A DNA stretch of 64,000 nt from an uncultured Cohaesibacter sp. (GCF_963667045.1 NZ_OY762934.1:1791501-1855500), one strand, 5' to 3'; counted from the stretch's first letter, positions 27,895-37,892 are shown. A program made the numbers and translations. Notes: generated by a model not told the origin, from the letters alone.

Positions 27895-28668
27895 TCAGGC
27901 TTTGGTTGCCTTTTTCTGTTTCCATTCGCTTTCGCGCGCCGTGAGGAAAGCCACGATCCCCGCGCCGATGGCATCCCGATCGATGGGAGCCCCCAGCGAA
28001 GCAGCCCCTTTGTCGGCGACATCGTCGTCGAGAACCACCTCACGCTTGTCTTCGATCAGCGCCCCGACAAAGGCCTCGTTGAATTCCGGGTGCCCCTGAA
28101 AGGACAGCACCTGATCCCCATAGGCAAGCGCCGCAACGTGACAGAAGTCGCTGGTGGCGATCACCCGTGCTTCCGGCGGCACATCGACCACCTGATCCTG
28201 ATGGAAGGCAAGGATGGAGAAATCCGTACTGTCGGCCAGCACCGTACCGCCCAGCCAGTCGGGCCTGTCCTCACTCCATTGATAGGTCTGGCGACCGACG
28301 CCCCAGCCCTTTTCCGACTTGATGACCTTGCCCCCCAGCGCCTCGGCCAGAATCTGGTGACCAAAGCAGATACCGACCATGGGCACCCCTGCAGCATAGG
28401 CGGCACGGATGAAATCCTTGAGAGCATGGATCCACGGATAGTCCTCATAGGCTCCGAATTTGGAGCCGGTAATCAGCCATGCATTGCAGGCATCCGGGCT
28501 CGGAGGCAGCTCGCCATCCAGCGGCACGAAATATGCGAATTTCCAGTGTGATGGCGCGGTCTCTCCGACCATGCGGGCAAACATGTCCGCATAGGACGAG
28601 TGGATCCGACCAAGGTCTTCGGGGGGACGGCCGGTTTCCAGAATGCCGAGCGTGAAATTTTCTGTCAT
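27895..28668 (-). CDS. Class I glutamine amidotransferase-like hydrolase (probable gamma-glutamyl-GABA hydrolase)
   Basis: 257 residues with the triad of type 1 amidotransferases: Cys101 in GICFGHQ, His193 and Glu195 in QGHPEFNEAF. It is not of the PuuD (C26) sequence type, yet its place beside ligase, oxidase and dehydrogenase suggests that it removes the glutamyl group to release GABA. A perfect TTGTGATCACAA box lies 46 bp upstream of the start. An alternative role as a GMP-synthase-like stand-alone domain is less likely here. Confidence 0.77.
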   Translation of the reverse strand: MTENFTLGILETGRPPEDLGRIHSSYADMFARMVGETAPSHWKFAYFVPLDGELPPSPDACNAWLITGSKFGAYEDYPWIHALKDFIRAAYAAGVPMVGICFGHQILAEALGGKVIKSEKGWGVGRQTYQWSEDRPDWLGGTVLADSTDFSILAFHQDQVVDVPPEARVIATSDFCHVAALAYGDQVLSFQGHPEFNEAFVGALIEDKREVVLDDDVADKGAASLGAPIDRDAIGAGIVAFLTARESEWKQKKATKA

Positions 28669-28713
28669 CTCAGTGATCCAGGGCTCTTGACGCAGAGCGT
28701 TTCTTGATATGCA

Positions 28714-28729
28714 ATTGTGATCACAAAAT
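28714..28729. promoter_or_regulatory. Operator upstream of the amidotransferase gene
   Basis: ATTGTGATCACAAAAT, sharing the 12-bp palindrome TTGTGATCACAA with the other boxes. Within the divergent region between the amidotransferase (minus) and the second puuB (plus). Confidence 0.78.
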
Positions 28730-28877
28730 ACTAAGACAAACCATTCCCGTCAATCACCCAGTCCGTTTCTTTTCCATTTCTGGTGCTGCACATAAATTCA
28801 TGCAAATGACGCAGAAATTGCTGAGCATTCCAATAAGAAGGTCTTTACGCCTAGCCAAAGCCCGACCAATTGTCGCC

Positions 28878-28895
28878 CTTTTGTGATCAGAAAAT
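28878..28895. promoter_or_regulatory. Operator upstream of the second puuB
   Basis: CTTTTGTGATCAGAAAAT, one mismatch from the palindrome consensus, 42 bp before the puuB start at 28937. Confidence 0.7.
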
Positions 28896-28936
28896 ATTTC
28901 AACGACACGCCACCAGCGAAGTCTTCCGGAGGTTCC

Positions 28937-30277
28937 ATGAAGCATATTTACGAGCCCCTCGCCTATCAGGATTATCCGATCGAGACGAGCTATTGGCGCC
29001 AGACCGTCGACATGGCAGCCGCTTCTGCCGACATCGAAACCCTTGAGGCGGATGTCAGCTGCGATTTTGCGATTCTCGGCGCAGGCTACACGGGTCTGTT
29101 CGCAGCGCTGCGGCTGGCCGAGGCCGGGGCGAGTGTGGTGGTGGTCGATGCCAACCCGCCCGGCTGGGGGGCCTCCGGACGCAATGGTGGCCTTGCCTGC
29201 GTCGGCGGCTCGAAGGTCAGCGACGATCACATCGAGCGCCGTTATGGCAGCGCCGATGCCCGGCTCTATTTTGATGCGGAACGCGCCGCCGTGGATCTGG
29301 TCGATGCGACGCTGGAGCAGTTTTCGCTCGAAGTGGATCGCCATTCAAAAGGCTACAGCTATGTTGCCCACCGCCCCAAGGCGATTGCCGACCTCAGGGA
29401 CTATGGCGAACAATACGGCCGCCGCTATGGCCTGCCGTACGAATTTCTCGACCAGCAGGCGATGATCGAGCAGGGCATGAACAGCCCGGACTTCTGCGCC
29501 GCGGTTCACCTGCCCATCGGCTTTGCTCTCAACCCGATGAAATTCGTGCTTGGCATCACCGCCATTGTCCGGCAACGCGGCGTTCGGCTCTTGCACAACA
29601 GCACCATCCGGCAGATCAAAACCGGCGACGGCTATGAGCTTGTCGGCGACAGGGCGGCGATAAAGGCCCGAAAGCTGATTGTCGCTACCAATGGCTACAG
29701 CAGTGACGACCTGCCAAAGGCATTGGCCTCACGCTATCTGCCGGTGCAGTCCAACATTCTGGTTTCCCGTCCCCTGAGCAAGGACGAGATTGCCGAGCAG
29801 GGATGGTGGAGCGAGCAAATGGTGGTGGACACCCGCAATCTCTTGCATTATTTCCGGCTGCTGCCCGACAAGCGAATGCTGCTGGGTGTCCGCGGCTCGG
29901 TTGCCGTCACCCGCGAGAATATCGAGAAGACCCGCCAGAAGGCACGGCGGGACTTCGACCGGATGTTCCCGGCATGGCAGCATGTGGAGACGCCGCATTT
30001 CTGGTCTGGTCTCATCTGCATGACCCGCCGCCTTGTGCCCTTCGCCGGGCCGCTGCCGGGCATGGAGGGGGCCTATGCCGCCCTTGCCTATCATGGTAAC
30101 GGGGTCTCGATGGGCCCCTATTGCGGCACACTGGTGGCGGATCTGGCTCTGGGGCAGTCGCGCCTGCCACATCCCGCCTTCATGCAAAAGCCCATGCGCC
30201 CGTTCGAGCTCGGCCCATGGCGCCGCTGGAGCCTGCCGCCTGCTTTTGCATGGCATGGCTTCAAGGATCACACCTGA
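28937..30277 (+). CDS. FAD-dependent gamma-glutamylputrescine oxidase (PuuB-like, second)
   Basis: 446-residue DAO-family flavoprotein. FAD motif DFAILGAGYTGLFAALRLAEAGASVVVVDA and PPGWGASGRNGGLACVGG as in PuuB; GLICMTRRLVPFAGPLPGMEGAYAALAYHGNGVSMGPYCG near the C-terminus. ATG 28937 follows GGAGGTTCC; the frame opens at 28883. It differs widely in sequence from the first copy, so it is probably a paralogue with another gamma-glutamyl amine as substrate rather than a recent duplicate. An operator stands directly upstream. Confidence 0.83.
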   Translation: MKHIYEPLAYQDYPIETSYWRQTVDMAAASADIETLEADVSCDFAILGAGYTGLFAALRLAEAGASVVVVDANPPGWGASGRNGGLACVGGSKVSDDHIERRYGSADARLYFDAERAAVDLVDATLEQFSLEVDRHSKGYSYVAHRPKAIADLRDYGEQYGRRYGLPYEFLDQQAMIEQGMNSPDFCAAVHLPIGFALNPMKFVLGITAIVRQRGVRLLHNSTIRQIKTGDGYELVGDRAAIKARKLIVATNGYSSDDLPKALASRYLPVQSNILVSRPLSKDEIAEQGWWSEQMVVDTRNLLHYFRLLPDKRMLLGVRGSVAVTRENIEKTRQKARRDFDRMFPAWQHVETPHFWSGLICMTRRLVPFAGPLPGMEGAYAALAYHGNGVSMGPYCGTLVADLALGQSRLPHPAFMQKPMRPFELGPWRRWSLPPAFAWHGFKDHT

Positions 30278-30584
30278 GTCTGTCTGGGGCTTCAAAAGAC
30301 CGTGATACTGTAGTAAATACAGTGCACAACTTTAACGCCCTATCCAGCCCCGAGGCTTGAAAGCCAAGCACATCCGGGAGGGCTAGCGGCCAGTTTTGTA
30401 CTGGTACAAATGTCTGATAGCTGTCAATTTTAGCCATGGTCCCGCGCACCGAGGCAGGGCTTTGATAGCTCAAAAGGGGCGCCAGATGTCACAACCTGAC
30501 AAAAACAACAATGGTGGACAGAGTTCCCTTGTTTGATTAAGTCAGAGGTCAACCAAACGCAATCTTGAAGCTTCTACTACTCCT
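30278..30584. other. Intergenic region
   Basis: No supported gene. Marks the end of the polyamine cluster and the start of a sulfotransferase gene; AT-richer than its surroundings. Confidence 0.4.
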
Positions 30585-31421
30585 ATGCCAATAAACAAGA
30601 CCAGCCGGGTCGGATTTGTTCACATCCCCAAATGCGGTGGGACGTCCATCGAAGTCGCCATCGGCGTTGCCGAGAATTATCCCAGACTGGGGCTTGAGAG
30701 AACGCCGACAGCCCCCGACTACGACCATCTGTTCGGCGGCGGGCTGCAGCATCTCTCAGCGCGCGAGATGCGACAAAGCTATACCGCCCAATGGAACACG
30801 CTCAATTTTGTCTTCTCGGTGGTGCGTGACCCTGTTGATCGGTTTCTCTCGCAATTCTGCTGGGAATATTACCGCTTCCAGAGCAATGTCGAAGTCTCGT
30901 CGGCATTGATCGATCAATTGGCGGAAAGGGTTGCCCATCTCAGGGAACAGGCGGAAAAGAGCCCCTTGTTCAACTCGCCTCTCGAAGGCATTGGTGCGAC
31001 AGGCGAAAACGGACAATCCATCAAACCGACAGACCCAATCCGTCACCTGCTGCCGCAGGCCAGTTATCTCCATGATCAGGGACAACTGGTTGTCGAGAGA
31101 CTCTATGCCATCGAAAACATGCCCGCGCTCGAGAACGACCTCCGGCAGCGGCGGGCGCTCCGCTGCTCGTTTGAAAAGCGCATGGCAAACGACCTCACAT
31201 CAAGACTGAAGCCAGCGGTGCCCAAACCGTTGCTCGACGCTGTGTCAGATATTTACGCCAGCGACTTCGCCCTGCATGAAAAATCTCTTGGCACCCCTCG
31301 CAGGTCTGGCTCCTCCTTCGGAATGCTGCGCACCCTGCAAGGCATGCTGGGCCTGAAGCGGAAGCCCCATAACCGAAGAGTGCGCTCCCCTGCCCATGCG
31401 CCCTCGGACGAGCCGACCTAA
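30585..31421 (+). CDS. Sulfotransferase-family protein
   Basis: 278 residues with the PAPS-binding loop VHIPKCGGTSIEVAIG (5'-phosphosulfate loop, about 12-27) and the 3'-phosphate motif FSVVRDPVDRFLSQFCWEYYRF (about 76-97). This is the sulfotransfer_2 group, which sulfates carbohydrates or other extracellular acceptors. The C-terminus is basic and proline-rich. Alone in its transcription unit; no acceptor or export gene is near, so its product is unknown. Confidence 0.8.
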   Translation: MPINKTSRVGFVHIPKCGGTSIEVAIGVAENYPRLGLERTPTAPDYDHLFGGGLQHLSAREMRQSYTAQWNTLNFVFSVVRDPVDRFLSQFCWEYYRFQSNVEVSSALIDQLAERVAHLREQAEKSPLFNSPLEGIGATGENGQSIKPTDPIRHLLPQASYLHDQGQLVVERLYAIENMPALENDLRQRRALRCSFEKRMANDLTSRLKPAVPKPLLDAVSDIYASDFALHEKSLGTPRRSGSSFGMLRTLQGMLGLKRKPHNRRVRSPAHAPSDEPT

Positions 31422-31658
31422 AGACAGGCTTTCGCTAACAGCACAACCAGAGCTGGCGAATGCATGGACCCTCCTTGCGTCGCAGGCGGCTGACCGGATT
31501 ATGCGATAACAGAATTGCCAAAAGCAATTCTGTTATGCTAAATTAGAATTCCTTTAAAGTTGCGCTCGGGTGATGAATTCGATACCCCTATACGCAGTCC
31601 AACCTAGTTATACCTATCAAAATTAGTCTATCTCCCCAATCGACTTCAGGAGTTTTTC

Positions 31659-32360
31659 GTGACCGATTTACCAGGGCGCGTTTCGCGTCGGGGATTCCTC
31701 ATGGGTTCCGCTGCCAGTGCAGCATTCGCAACCCTGATGAACCCTTCTTTTTCCCATGCTCAGGTCGAATTGCCTCCATTGGAAGAATACAAACCTGTCT
31801 TTTTTGATGCCGACGAGTGGCGTTTCATCATGGCTGCCTGCGACCGATTGATCCCGGCTGAAGGCGAAGGGCCGGGCGCGCTGGAAACTCGCGTGCCCGT
31901 GTTCATCGACCTGCAGATGACAGGCAGCTTTGGGGACGCCTCCGACTGGTACATGGCGGGCCCGCATCAGCCGGACGCCAACCCTCTGTTCGGCTGGCAG
32001 TCGCCGCTCACCCCGGCCCAGATCTATCGCAAGGCCATTCCGCTGTTTCAGGAATGGTGCCAGACGACTCATGGCAATGCCTTTGAAGCGCTGGATGTCG
32101 AGACCAGGGACAGCGCACTCACGGCCCTGCAGAAGGGCGAAGTCGGCCTTGCGCCCGAGTTGCGCGACTTCTTCTCGATCCTGCTGCAGAACACCAAGGA
32201 AGGCTATTTTGCCGACCCGATGTATGGCGGCAACTATCAGCTGAAAGCATGGACCTTCATCGGCTTCCCCGGGGCCCGCGGTGCCTATACCGAATGGGTG
32301 ACCCGGCATAACCAGACCTACCCGCTGCCTGCGGTGTCCATTAGCGGCGAAAGGGCTTGA
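31659..32360 (+). CDS. Gluconate 2-dehydrogenase-type small subunit (subunit 3), Tat-exported
   Basis: 233 residues with a twin-arginine signal (VSRRGFLMGSAASAAFATLMNPSFSHA). The mature part (FFDADEWRFIMAACDRLIPAEGEGPGALE … YFADPMYGGN … AWTFIGFPGARG) is the gluconate 2-dehydrogenase subunit 3 family. The start is GTG 31659, with AGGAG seven bases upstream. It is the first of three genes and probably helps to export and anchor the flavoprotein, which lacks its own signal. Confidence 0.88.
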   Translation: MTDLPGRVSRRGFLMGSAASAAFATLMNPSFSHAQVELPPLEEYKPVFFDADEWRFIMAACDRLIPAEGEGPGALETRVPVFIDLQMTGSFGDASDWYMAGPHQPDANPLFGWQSPLTPAQIYRKAIPLFQEWCQTTHGNAFEALDVETRDSALTALQKGEVGLAPELRDFFSILLQNTKEGYFADPMYGGNYQLKAWTFIGFPGARGAYTEWVTRHNQTYPLPAVSISGERA

Positions 32361-32363
32361 TCG

Positions 32364-34136
32364 ATGGCAACAAGAACTGATCCCAAGAAAGACGTCGTAA
32401 TTCTGGGCCTTGGCTGGACCGGAGCCATTCTCGGCATGGAGCTGGCCAATGAAGGCCTCGAGATTCTGGCGCTGGAGCGCGGGGAAGATCGCGACACCGT
32501 GCCGGATTTCCAGTATCCGGGCGTAATCGACGAACTGAAATATGGTATCCGTTACGGCTTCATGCAGAAACCGGCGAAGATGACCCTTACCGTGCGGCAT
32601 AATCTGGACCAGACCGCACTGCCCTACCGGCATCTGGGCTCCTTCCTGCCCGGCGATGGGGTCGGCGGGGCTGGCATCCACTGGAATGGCCACACATGGC
32701 GGACCCAGGATGTCGAGCTGCGGCTGAAATCCTATGTCGAGGAAACCTTCGGGGCAGACATCATTCCCGAAGGCATGCAGATTCAGGACTGGGGCGTCAC
32801 ATATGAAGAGCTCGAGCCCTATTATGATCGCCTTGAATATATGATGGGCATTTCCGGCAAGGCAGGCAACATCAACGGCGAGATTCAGGAGGGTGGCAAC
32901 CCGTTCGAATCCCCCCGCTCCCGCGAATATCCCAATCCGCCCCTCGACAACACCTATGACGCCGAACTGTTTGCCGATGCGGCCCGCAAGATGGGTTATC
33001 ATCCCTTCCCGCGCCCGGCAGCCAACGCCAGCCGCGCCTATACCAACGAGTATGGCATGCAGCTAGGCCCCTGCAACTACTGCGGTTTCTGCGAACGCTT
33101 CGGGTGTCTCAACTATTCCAAGGCCTCGCCGCAGACCTGCATTCTGGATGCTTTGAAGAGAAAGCCGAACTTCAGCTACAAGACCCATTCCGAAGTGTTG
33201 AAGATCGAAAAGGCCGCCGATGGCAAGACCGCCACCGGGGTGACCTACTATGACGAGAAGACCGGGGACGAGGTGTTCCAGCCTGCCGATCTGGTGCTCG
33301 TATGCACCTTTTCGCTCAACAACGTGCACCTGCTGCTGCTGTCCGGCATCGGCCAGCCCTATGATCCGGTGACCGGGGAAGGCGTCGTCGGGCGGAACTA
33401 TTCCTACCAGATGACCGGCGGCACGGCGCTCTACTTCAAGGACAAGAATTTCAACCCCTTCATCGGCACCGGCTCTGTCGGCATGTCGATTGACGACTTC
33501 TCCATCGGCCAGATCGACTTTGCCAAGGAAGGCTTCATCGGCGGCAGCTACATCACCGGTGGCCACACCGGCGGCCGTCCGATCGGCCAGCTATCCACCC
33601 CTCCGGGCACACCGTCTTGGGGCAAGGGATGGAAGGAAGCCGCTGGCGAATGGTATCTCAAGAAGATGTCCATCGGCTCGCACGGTTCGAACATGTCCTA
33701 CCGCGACTGCTATCTCGATCTCGATCCGACCTACACGGACCGCCATGGTCGCCCATTGATGCGCATGACCTTCAACTGGAAGGACAATGACATCAAGATG
33801 ACCCAGTTCATGAAGGGCAAGATCGAGGAAATCGCCGAGACCATGAACCCGGACAAGATGGCCTCCGGCTACAAGAAGGAAGGCTCCGAATATGATGTGC
33901 GGCCCTATCAGTCGACCCACAATGTCGGCGGCGCCATCATGGGAACCGATCCGAAGACCTCCGTCATCAACCGCTACCTGCAAAGCTGGGATTGTCACAA
34001 TGTGTTCGTGATGGGCGCCTCTGCCTATCCGCAGAACACGCAGTACAACCCAACCGGTCCGCTTGGTGCGCTGGCCTACTGGGCGGCGGATGCCATCCGC
34101 AAGGACTATCTCAAAGATCCACGCCCGTTGATGTGA
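32364..34136 (+). CDS. GMC-type flavoprotein dehydrogenase subunit (gluconate 2-dehydrogenase-like)
   Basis: 590-residue large subunit. FAD-binding VVILGLGWTGAILGMELANEGLEILALERG at about 11-40, then GVGGAGIHWNGHTWR (GMC signature region) and a C-terminal STHNVGGAIMG … YPQNTQYNPTGPLGALAYWAADAI. A cysteine-rich stretch CNYCGFCERFGCLNYSKASPQTC near residue 235 is common in this group. Oxidises a sugar or sugar acid in the periplasm and passes electrons to the cytochrome subunit. Starts 3 bp after the small subunit. Actual substrate (gluconate, 2-ketogluconate, sorbitol) not deducible. Confidence 0.87.
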   Translation: MATRTDPKKDVVILGLGWTGAILGMELANEGLEILALERGEDRDTVPDFQYPGVIDELKYGIRYGFMQKPAKMTLTVRHNLDQTALPYRHLGSFLPGDGVGGAGIHWNGHTWRTQDVELRLKSYVEETFGADIIPEGMQIQDWGVTYEELEPYYDRLEYMMGISGKAGNINGEIQEGGNPFESPRSREYPNPPLDNTYDAELFADAARKMGYHPFPRPAANASRAYTNEYGMQLGPCNYCGFCERFGCLNYSKASPQTCILDALKRKPNFSYKTHSEVLKIEKAADGKTATGVTYYDEKTGDEVFQPADLVLVCTFSLNNVHLLLLSGIGQPYDPVTGEGVVGRNYSYQMTGGTALYFKDKNFNPFIGTGSVGMSIDDFSIGQIDFAKEGFIGGSYITGGHTGGRPIGQLSTPPGTPSWGKGWKEAAGEWYLKKMSIGSHGSNMSYRDCYLDLDPTYTDRHGRPLMRMTFNWKDNDIKMTQFMKGKIEEIAETMNPDKMASGYKKEGSEYDVRPYQSTHNVGGAIMGTDPKTSVINRYLQSWDCHNVFVMGASAYPQNTQYNPTGPLGALAYWAADAIRKDYLKDPRPLM

Positions 34137-34147
34137 GGGAATGAAAG

Positions 34148-35488
34148 ATGAAAAGCTATCTTCGTATCCTGGGGGCGCTGGTTTGCCTTGGCATAATCGT
34201 GCTTCTGGCCATCATTTTCGTGCCACCCCAGTTGACCAAACCCAGTGAGCAGCTTGCTGCCGACTGGAAACCGGCTCCCGGTCAGGGCGAATATGCCGTG
34301 CGCATGGCCGATTGTGCGGCCTGCCACACCGCAGAGGGCGGCAAGCCCTTTGCCGGTGGCCGTGCCATCGAAAGCCCGATGGGCAGCATCTGGTCGACCA
34401 ACATCACCCCGGACAAGGAAACCGGCATCGGCAACTGGTCGCTGGACGAGTTCCGGGCGGCGCTGGTGGATGGTATCGCACCGGGCGGCGAACATCTCTA
34501 TCCGGCCATGCCGTATGAGAATTATCGCAACCTCAGTGAAACCGACATTCGCGCCATGTATGATTACTTCATGAATGAGGTGCCAGCGGTCAACAACGAG
34601 GTTGAAGAGACTGCCCTGTCCTTCCCGTTCAACCAGCGTTGGGGCATTCGCCTGTGGAACTGGGTTGCGCTGGGTTCGTCGGGCTTCAAGCCGGAGACCG
34701 ACGCCATTGCAGCAGACAAACAGCTGGCGCGTGGTGCCTATCTCGTGCAGGGGCCGGGACACTGTGCCTCCTGCCACAGCCCGCGCAATCTGATCATGGC
34801 AGAAGGCGGCACCAGTTCGCAGGATGACGGCTTCCTCTCCGGTGGCGTGATCAGCGGTTGGGAAGCTCCAGACCTGCGCAGCGCGGACGCTCCGGCTCAA
34901 AGGTGGTCGGCAGCCGATCTCAAGGCCTATCTGACCACCGGTCGCAATGCCCACACTGCCGTTGCCGGGGAAATGGCGCTCGCCGTCAAGGATTCCCTGC
35001 AATATATGACCGATGAGGACGCCGACGCGATGGTTGCCTATCTGCATCACATCGCCAAGGGTGAACGGCAGGCCCCCCCGTCCGTTCCCGACCAGAGCCT
35101 CAGTGCGCCCCGTCAGCTCGATCAGGCCACTGATGCCACTTCTCTGAAGCTGGCAAAGGGCGTTGGCCTCAGCGAGGGCGAGTTGCTCTACATGGATAAC
35201 TGCGCGGCCTGTCACATGACAAACGGCAAGGGGGCAGCGGAAGTCTTCCCGGCCATGAGTGACAACTCTCTGGTTGTTTCTGACCAGAAGGCCGGGCTGA
35301 TCGGGACCATCCTCTATGGGGCGGAAATGCCCTCGACGGCAAAGCGACCCGAGAAGCTCAAGATGCCCGGCTTTGCCGAGCGCCTGAGTGACAAGGATGT
35401 TGCCACTCTTGCCTCGTTCCTGTGTCAGGGCTGGGGCAACAATGCCAGCGCGGTGACAGCAGCCGACGTCAAGGCCGTCCGCAAATAG
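34148..35488 (+). CDS. Three-haem membrane cytochrome c subunit of the dehydrogenase
   Basis: 446 residues with an N-terminal membrane anchor (LGALVCLGIIVLLAIIFVPP). Three haem c sites: CAACH at 56-60, CASCH at 206-210 and CAACH at 352-356. This matches the triple-haem subunit of gluconate-, sorbitol- or alcohol-dehydrogenases, which gives electrons to ubiquinone. Starts 11 bp after the flavoprotein gene. A strong terminator follows at 35533. Confidence 0.9.
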   Translation: MKSYLRILGALVCLGIIVLLAIIFVPPQLTKPSEQLAADWKPAPGQGEYAVRMADCAACHTAEGGKPFAGGRAIESPMGSIWSTNITPDKETGIGNWSLDEFRAALVDGIAPGGEHLYPAMPYENYRNLSETDIRAMYDYFMNEVPAVNNEVEETALSFPFNQRWGIRLWNWVALGSSGFKPETDAIAADKQLARGAYLVQGPGHCASCHSPRNLIMAEGGTSSQDDGFLSGGVISGWEAPDLRSADAPAQRWSAADLKAYLTTGRNAHTAVAGEMALAVKDSLQYMTDEDADAMVAYLHHIAKGERQAPPSVPDQSLSAPRQLDQATDATSLKLAKGVGLSEGELLYMDNCAACHMTNGKGAAEVFPAMSDNSLVVSDQKAGLIGTILYGAEMPSTAKRPEKLKMPGFAERLSDKDVATLASFLCQGWGNNASAVTAADVKAVRK

Positions 35489-35532
35489 GCTGTGGCCCCG
35501 GAACGGGACCCGGTATCAATCTCTGAAGGATC

Positions 35533-35567
35533 AAGGCGCTGACCGCTGGTCGGCGCCTTTTTCTTTG
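35533..35567 (+). terminator. Rho-independent terminator after the dehydrogenase operon
   Basis: AAGGCGC/GCGCCTT stem extended by GACC/GGTC with loop GCT, followed by TTTTCTTT. Ends 80 bp after the cytochrome stop. Confidence 0.88.
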
Positions 35568-35882
35568 TCCGGAGTTGGGCCTGAAATCGAAGGCTCCTCG
35601 CCAAGGCACCGCATTTGTCGCGGCAGACGATGAAGCCATGAAATGACCATTGACACAGCCGGGTTTTCTTACGCACAGCCTATGCCAGAGGGCATGTGGT
35701 TCGTCAGACCGGTTAAGGTCCACAAGCGCAGGAAAGCCATCGACCATAGAAGCCCATAAATGCCAGCCCCTGCTTGAAGCAGCCTGCCAGCTCTGCTTTC
35801 TGCGCGCCCAAAAGTCAGCTATTGCCGCAATATAGCAACCAGCAAATGGTCAACACGCAAATATAGGAACATGGAACAACTC
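35568..35882. other. Intergenic region before the IS graveyard
   Basis: No supported gene. The region links the operon terminator to the end of the IS66 element. Confidence 0.35.
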
Positions 35883-35897
35883 GTAACCGCCCGGTTT

Positions 35898-36196
35898 CTA
35901 CCGCGGCTTCTTTGGCTTGACGCGCGCGATGATTTCGGGGTCAGCCACAAAGTCTGTGAGGAAGATGTCCCACTCTTGCTGTGATGATCGCGCATCTGCA
36001 AGCATCTGCCCAAGTTCCTCTACACCATCAACTGTCAGCGCTTTGATGCTGTCGTTGCCTGCTGCCATCTCAACATAAACGATGCAGCCGCAGGACAGAT
36101 TGTCGTCATGGCAACGATCGTCGCGATGAGTTCGAGATCTTCATCCAGAATTTCAGCAACACATTCGAGTGTTAGGACATATCTTGTTTGGGCCAT
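35898..36196 (-). pseudogene. Small IS66-linked gene, frameshifted
   Basis: Begins MAQTRYVLTLECVAEILDEDLELIATI from ATG 36196, which overlaps the tnpC stop (TAATG). The frame then shifts near 36105 and continues as DDNLSCGCIVYVEMAAGNDSIKALTVDGVEELGQMLADARSSQQEW to a stop at 35898. I recall similar small proteins of unknown role as passengers of IS66 elements. One base gained or lost explains the break. Confidence 0.6.
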
Positions 36197-37831
36197 TAGG
36201 CCACGTCCGACTGCGTGGCCACAATTGGCGTCCAGTTCCATGGCAGGAGTTCATCCAGCCGGTTGATTTTGTGATCATTGATGCGATCGAGGATATCCGC
36301 CAGATAGGCCTGCGGATCAAGGCCATTCATTTTGGCTGTTTCGATGATGGTCATGGCGCGAGCCAGAGTCTCAGCTCCGGTGTCAGCACCAGCAAACAAC
36401 CAATTCTTTCTTCCGATCCCAATTGGTCTGAGCGCCCGCTCTGCTGCGTTGTTGTCGATGGCAATGTGACCGTCGTCAAGGAACAGGCAGAAGGAGGCTT
36501 GCCTGCTCTGACAATAGCGAAAGGCTTTGGCCAGATCACTTTTGCCTGGAATGCGAGCCCTTTGCTGCTCGGCCCATAGGAAGAACGCCTCAGCTTTGGG
36601 TTTGCTGAGTTTTTGACGGGCTGCCAGGCGAACTTCGGCGGACTGGCCGGCGATATCTCGTTCGACGTCATAAAGTGCCCCAATCCGGTCAAGCGCCTCC
36701 TTGGCGATTTCGGATTTGGTCGATGTCCAGATGTCGTGGAAGTCACGCCTGAGGTGTGCCCAGCACGCTGCCTCCTGGAAAGCGCGGGGAACCATCCGCT
36801 CCTGGTTCATAGAGTTTGGCATAGCCCTTGTAGGCATCAGCCTGCAGGATGCCGCTCGTTTGCCCAAGATGGCGCTGAACATGTTCGGCTTTCCAGTCAG
36901 GGGCGAAGTAGTAGACTGCACCGGGTGGTGCCGTTCCCGCCCATGGCCGTTGATCCCGAACATAGGTCCATATGCGCCCCTTCTTCACTCCCTTGCCCAA
37001 TACCTTGCCCAATCCCTTGCTCTGCAAGGAACGATCCAATACCCGGATCGGAGTGTCATCGGCATGCAGCAGATCGCTTCCCATGACCTCGACCTCGATC
37101 CGTTCAATCAACGGCTTCAGCACCTTCATTGCGCGACCACACCAGTCCACCAGCGTGGTGTCGGGGATATCGGCCCCCATACGAGCGAAGATTTCATTCA
37201 GGCGATACAGCGGTAAGTGATCATCGAACTTCGAGACCAGGATATAGGCCAACAGGCCAGCACCGGCCATGCTGCCAGGGATAGGACGGCTGGGTGCCGG
37301 CACCTGCACCATCTTCTCGCAGCAGCGGCAAGATTTCTTGAGCCGGGCAATCTCGATGACCTTCAACTGGGCGAAGATCATATCAATCATGTCGCTGACA
37401 TCTTCGCCAACTGTCCGCAGCTCGCCACCACATTCGGGGCAGCTGGCTCCCGGATCAAACTCCCGACGCTCACGAGGGGTATTGTCTGAGACGCGAGGAC
37501 GGCGACGACGAGGTTTTTGCTGTTCATCATTGGACGCAGGATCGGGAACGTCCTCATCGTCTTCCTTGATTGCTGCCGACGTGGTCTCTGCCGCCGCGAT
37601 CAAAAGATCTTCCAGCGCCAATTCCAGCTGCTCAATCTCGCGTTCGATCTTTTCCGAGGAGTTGCCAAAGACCTGCTTCTTCAGCTTGGCGATGCGAAAG
37701 CGCAATCCCTGGATCAACTGGTCATGCACCCGCAATGTCGCGGACAGTTGCGCATTCTCTGCCTGCAAAGCAGCAATCATCGCTTTCAAAATAGCGGGAT
37801 CATCAGAAAAAGTTTCGGCAGAGTTTTCCAT
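36196..37831 (-). pseudogene. IS66 transposase (tnpC), frameshifted
   Basis: From ATG 37831 the frame gives a leucine-rich coiled N-terminus (ALQAENAQLSATLRVHDQLIQGLRFRIAKLKKQVFG), a zinc-binding piece (CPECGGEL … CRCCEK) and the first DDE Asp (HADDTPIRVLD). Near 36780 one extra base moves the reading frame; the rest ([16 protein letters not shown] … [24 protein letters not shown] with the catalytic Glu region) is in the other frame to 36196. Both halves are otherwise full, so the lesion is a single indel. Confidence 0.9.
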
Positions 37832-37892
37832 GCATTCTGATTAGCAAAAATCAGAGAAACACCATAAAAACAAACAATTTCAGTGAGATAAT

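Noticed and set aside
26487-27944. 485-residue open frame on the plus strand
   Set aside because: Antisense shadow of the aldehyde dehydrogenase; His/Gly-rich composition typical for such shadows.
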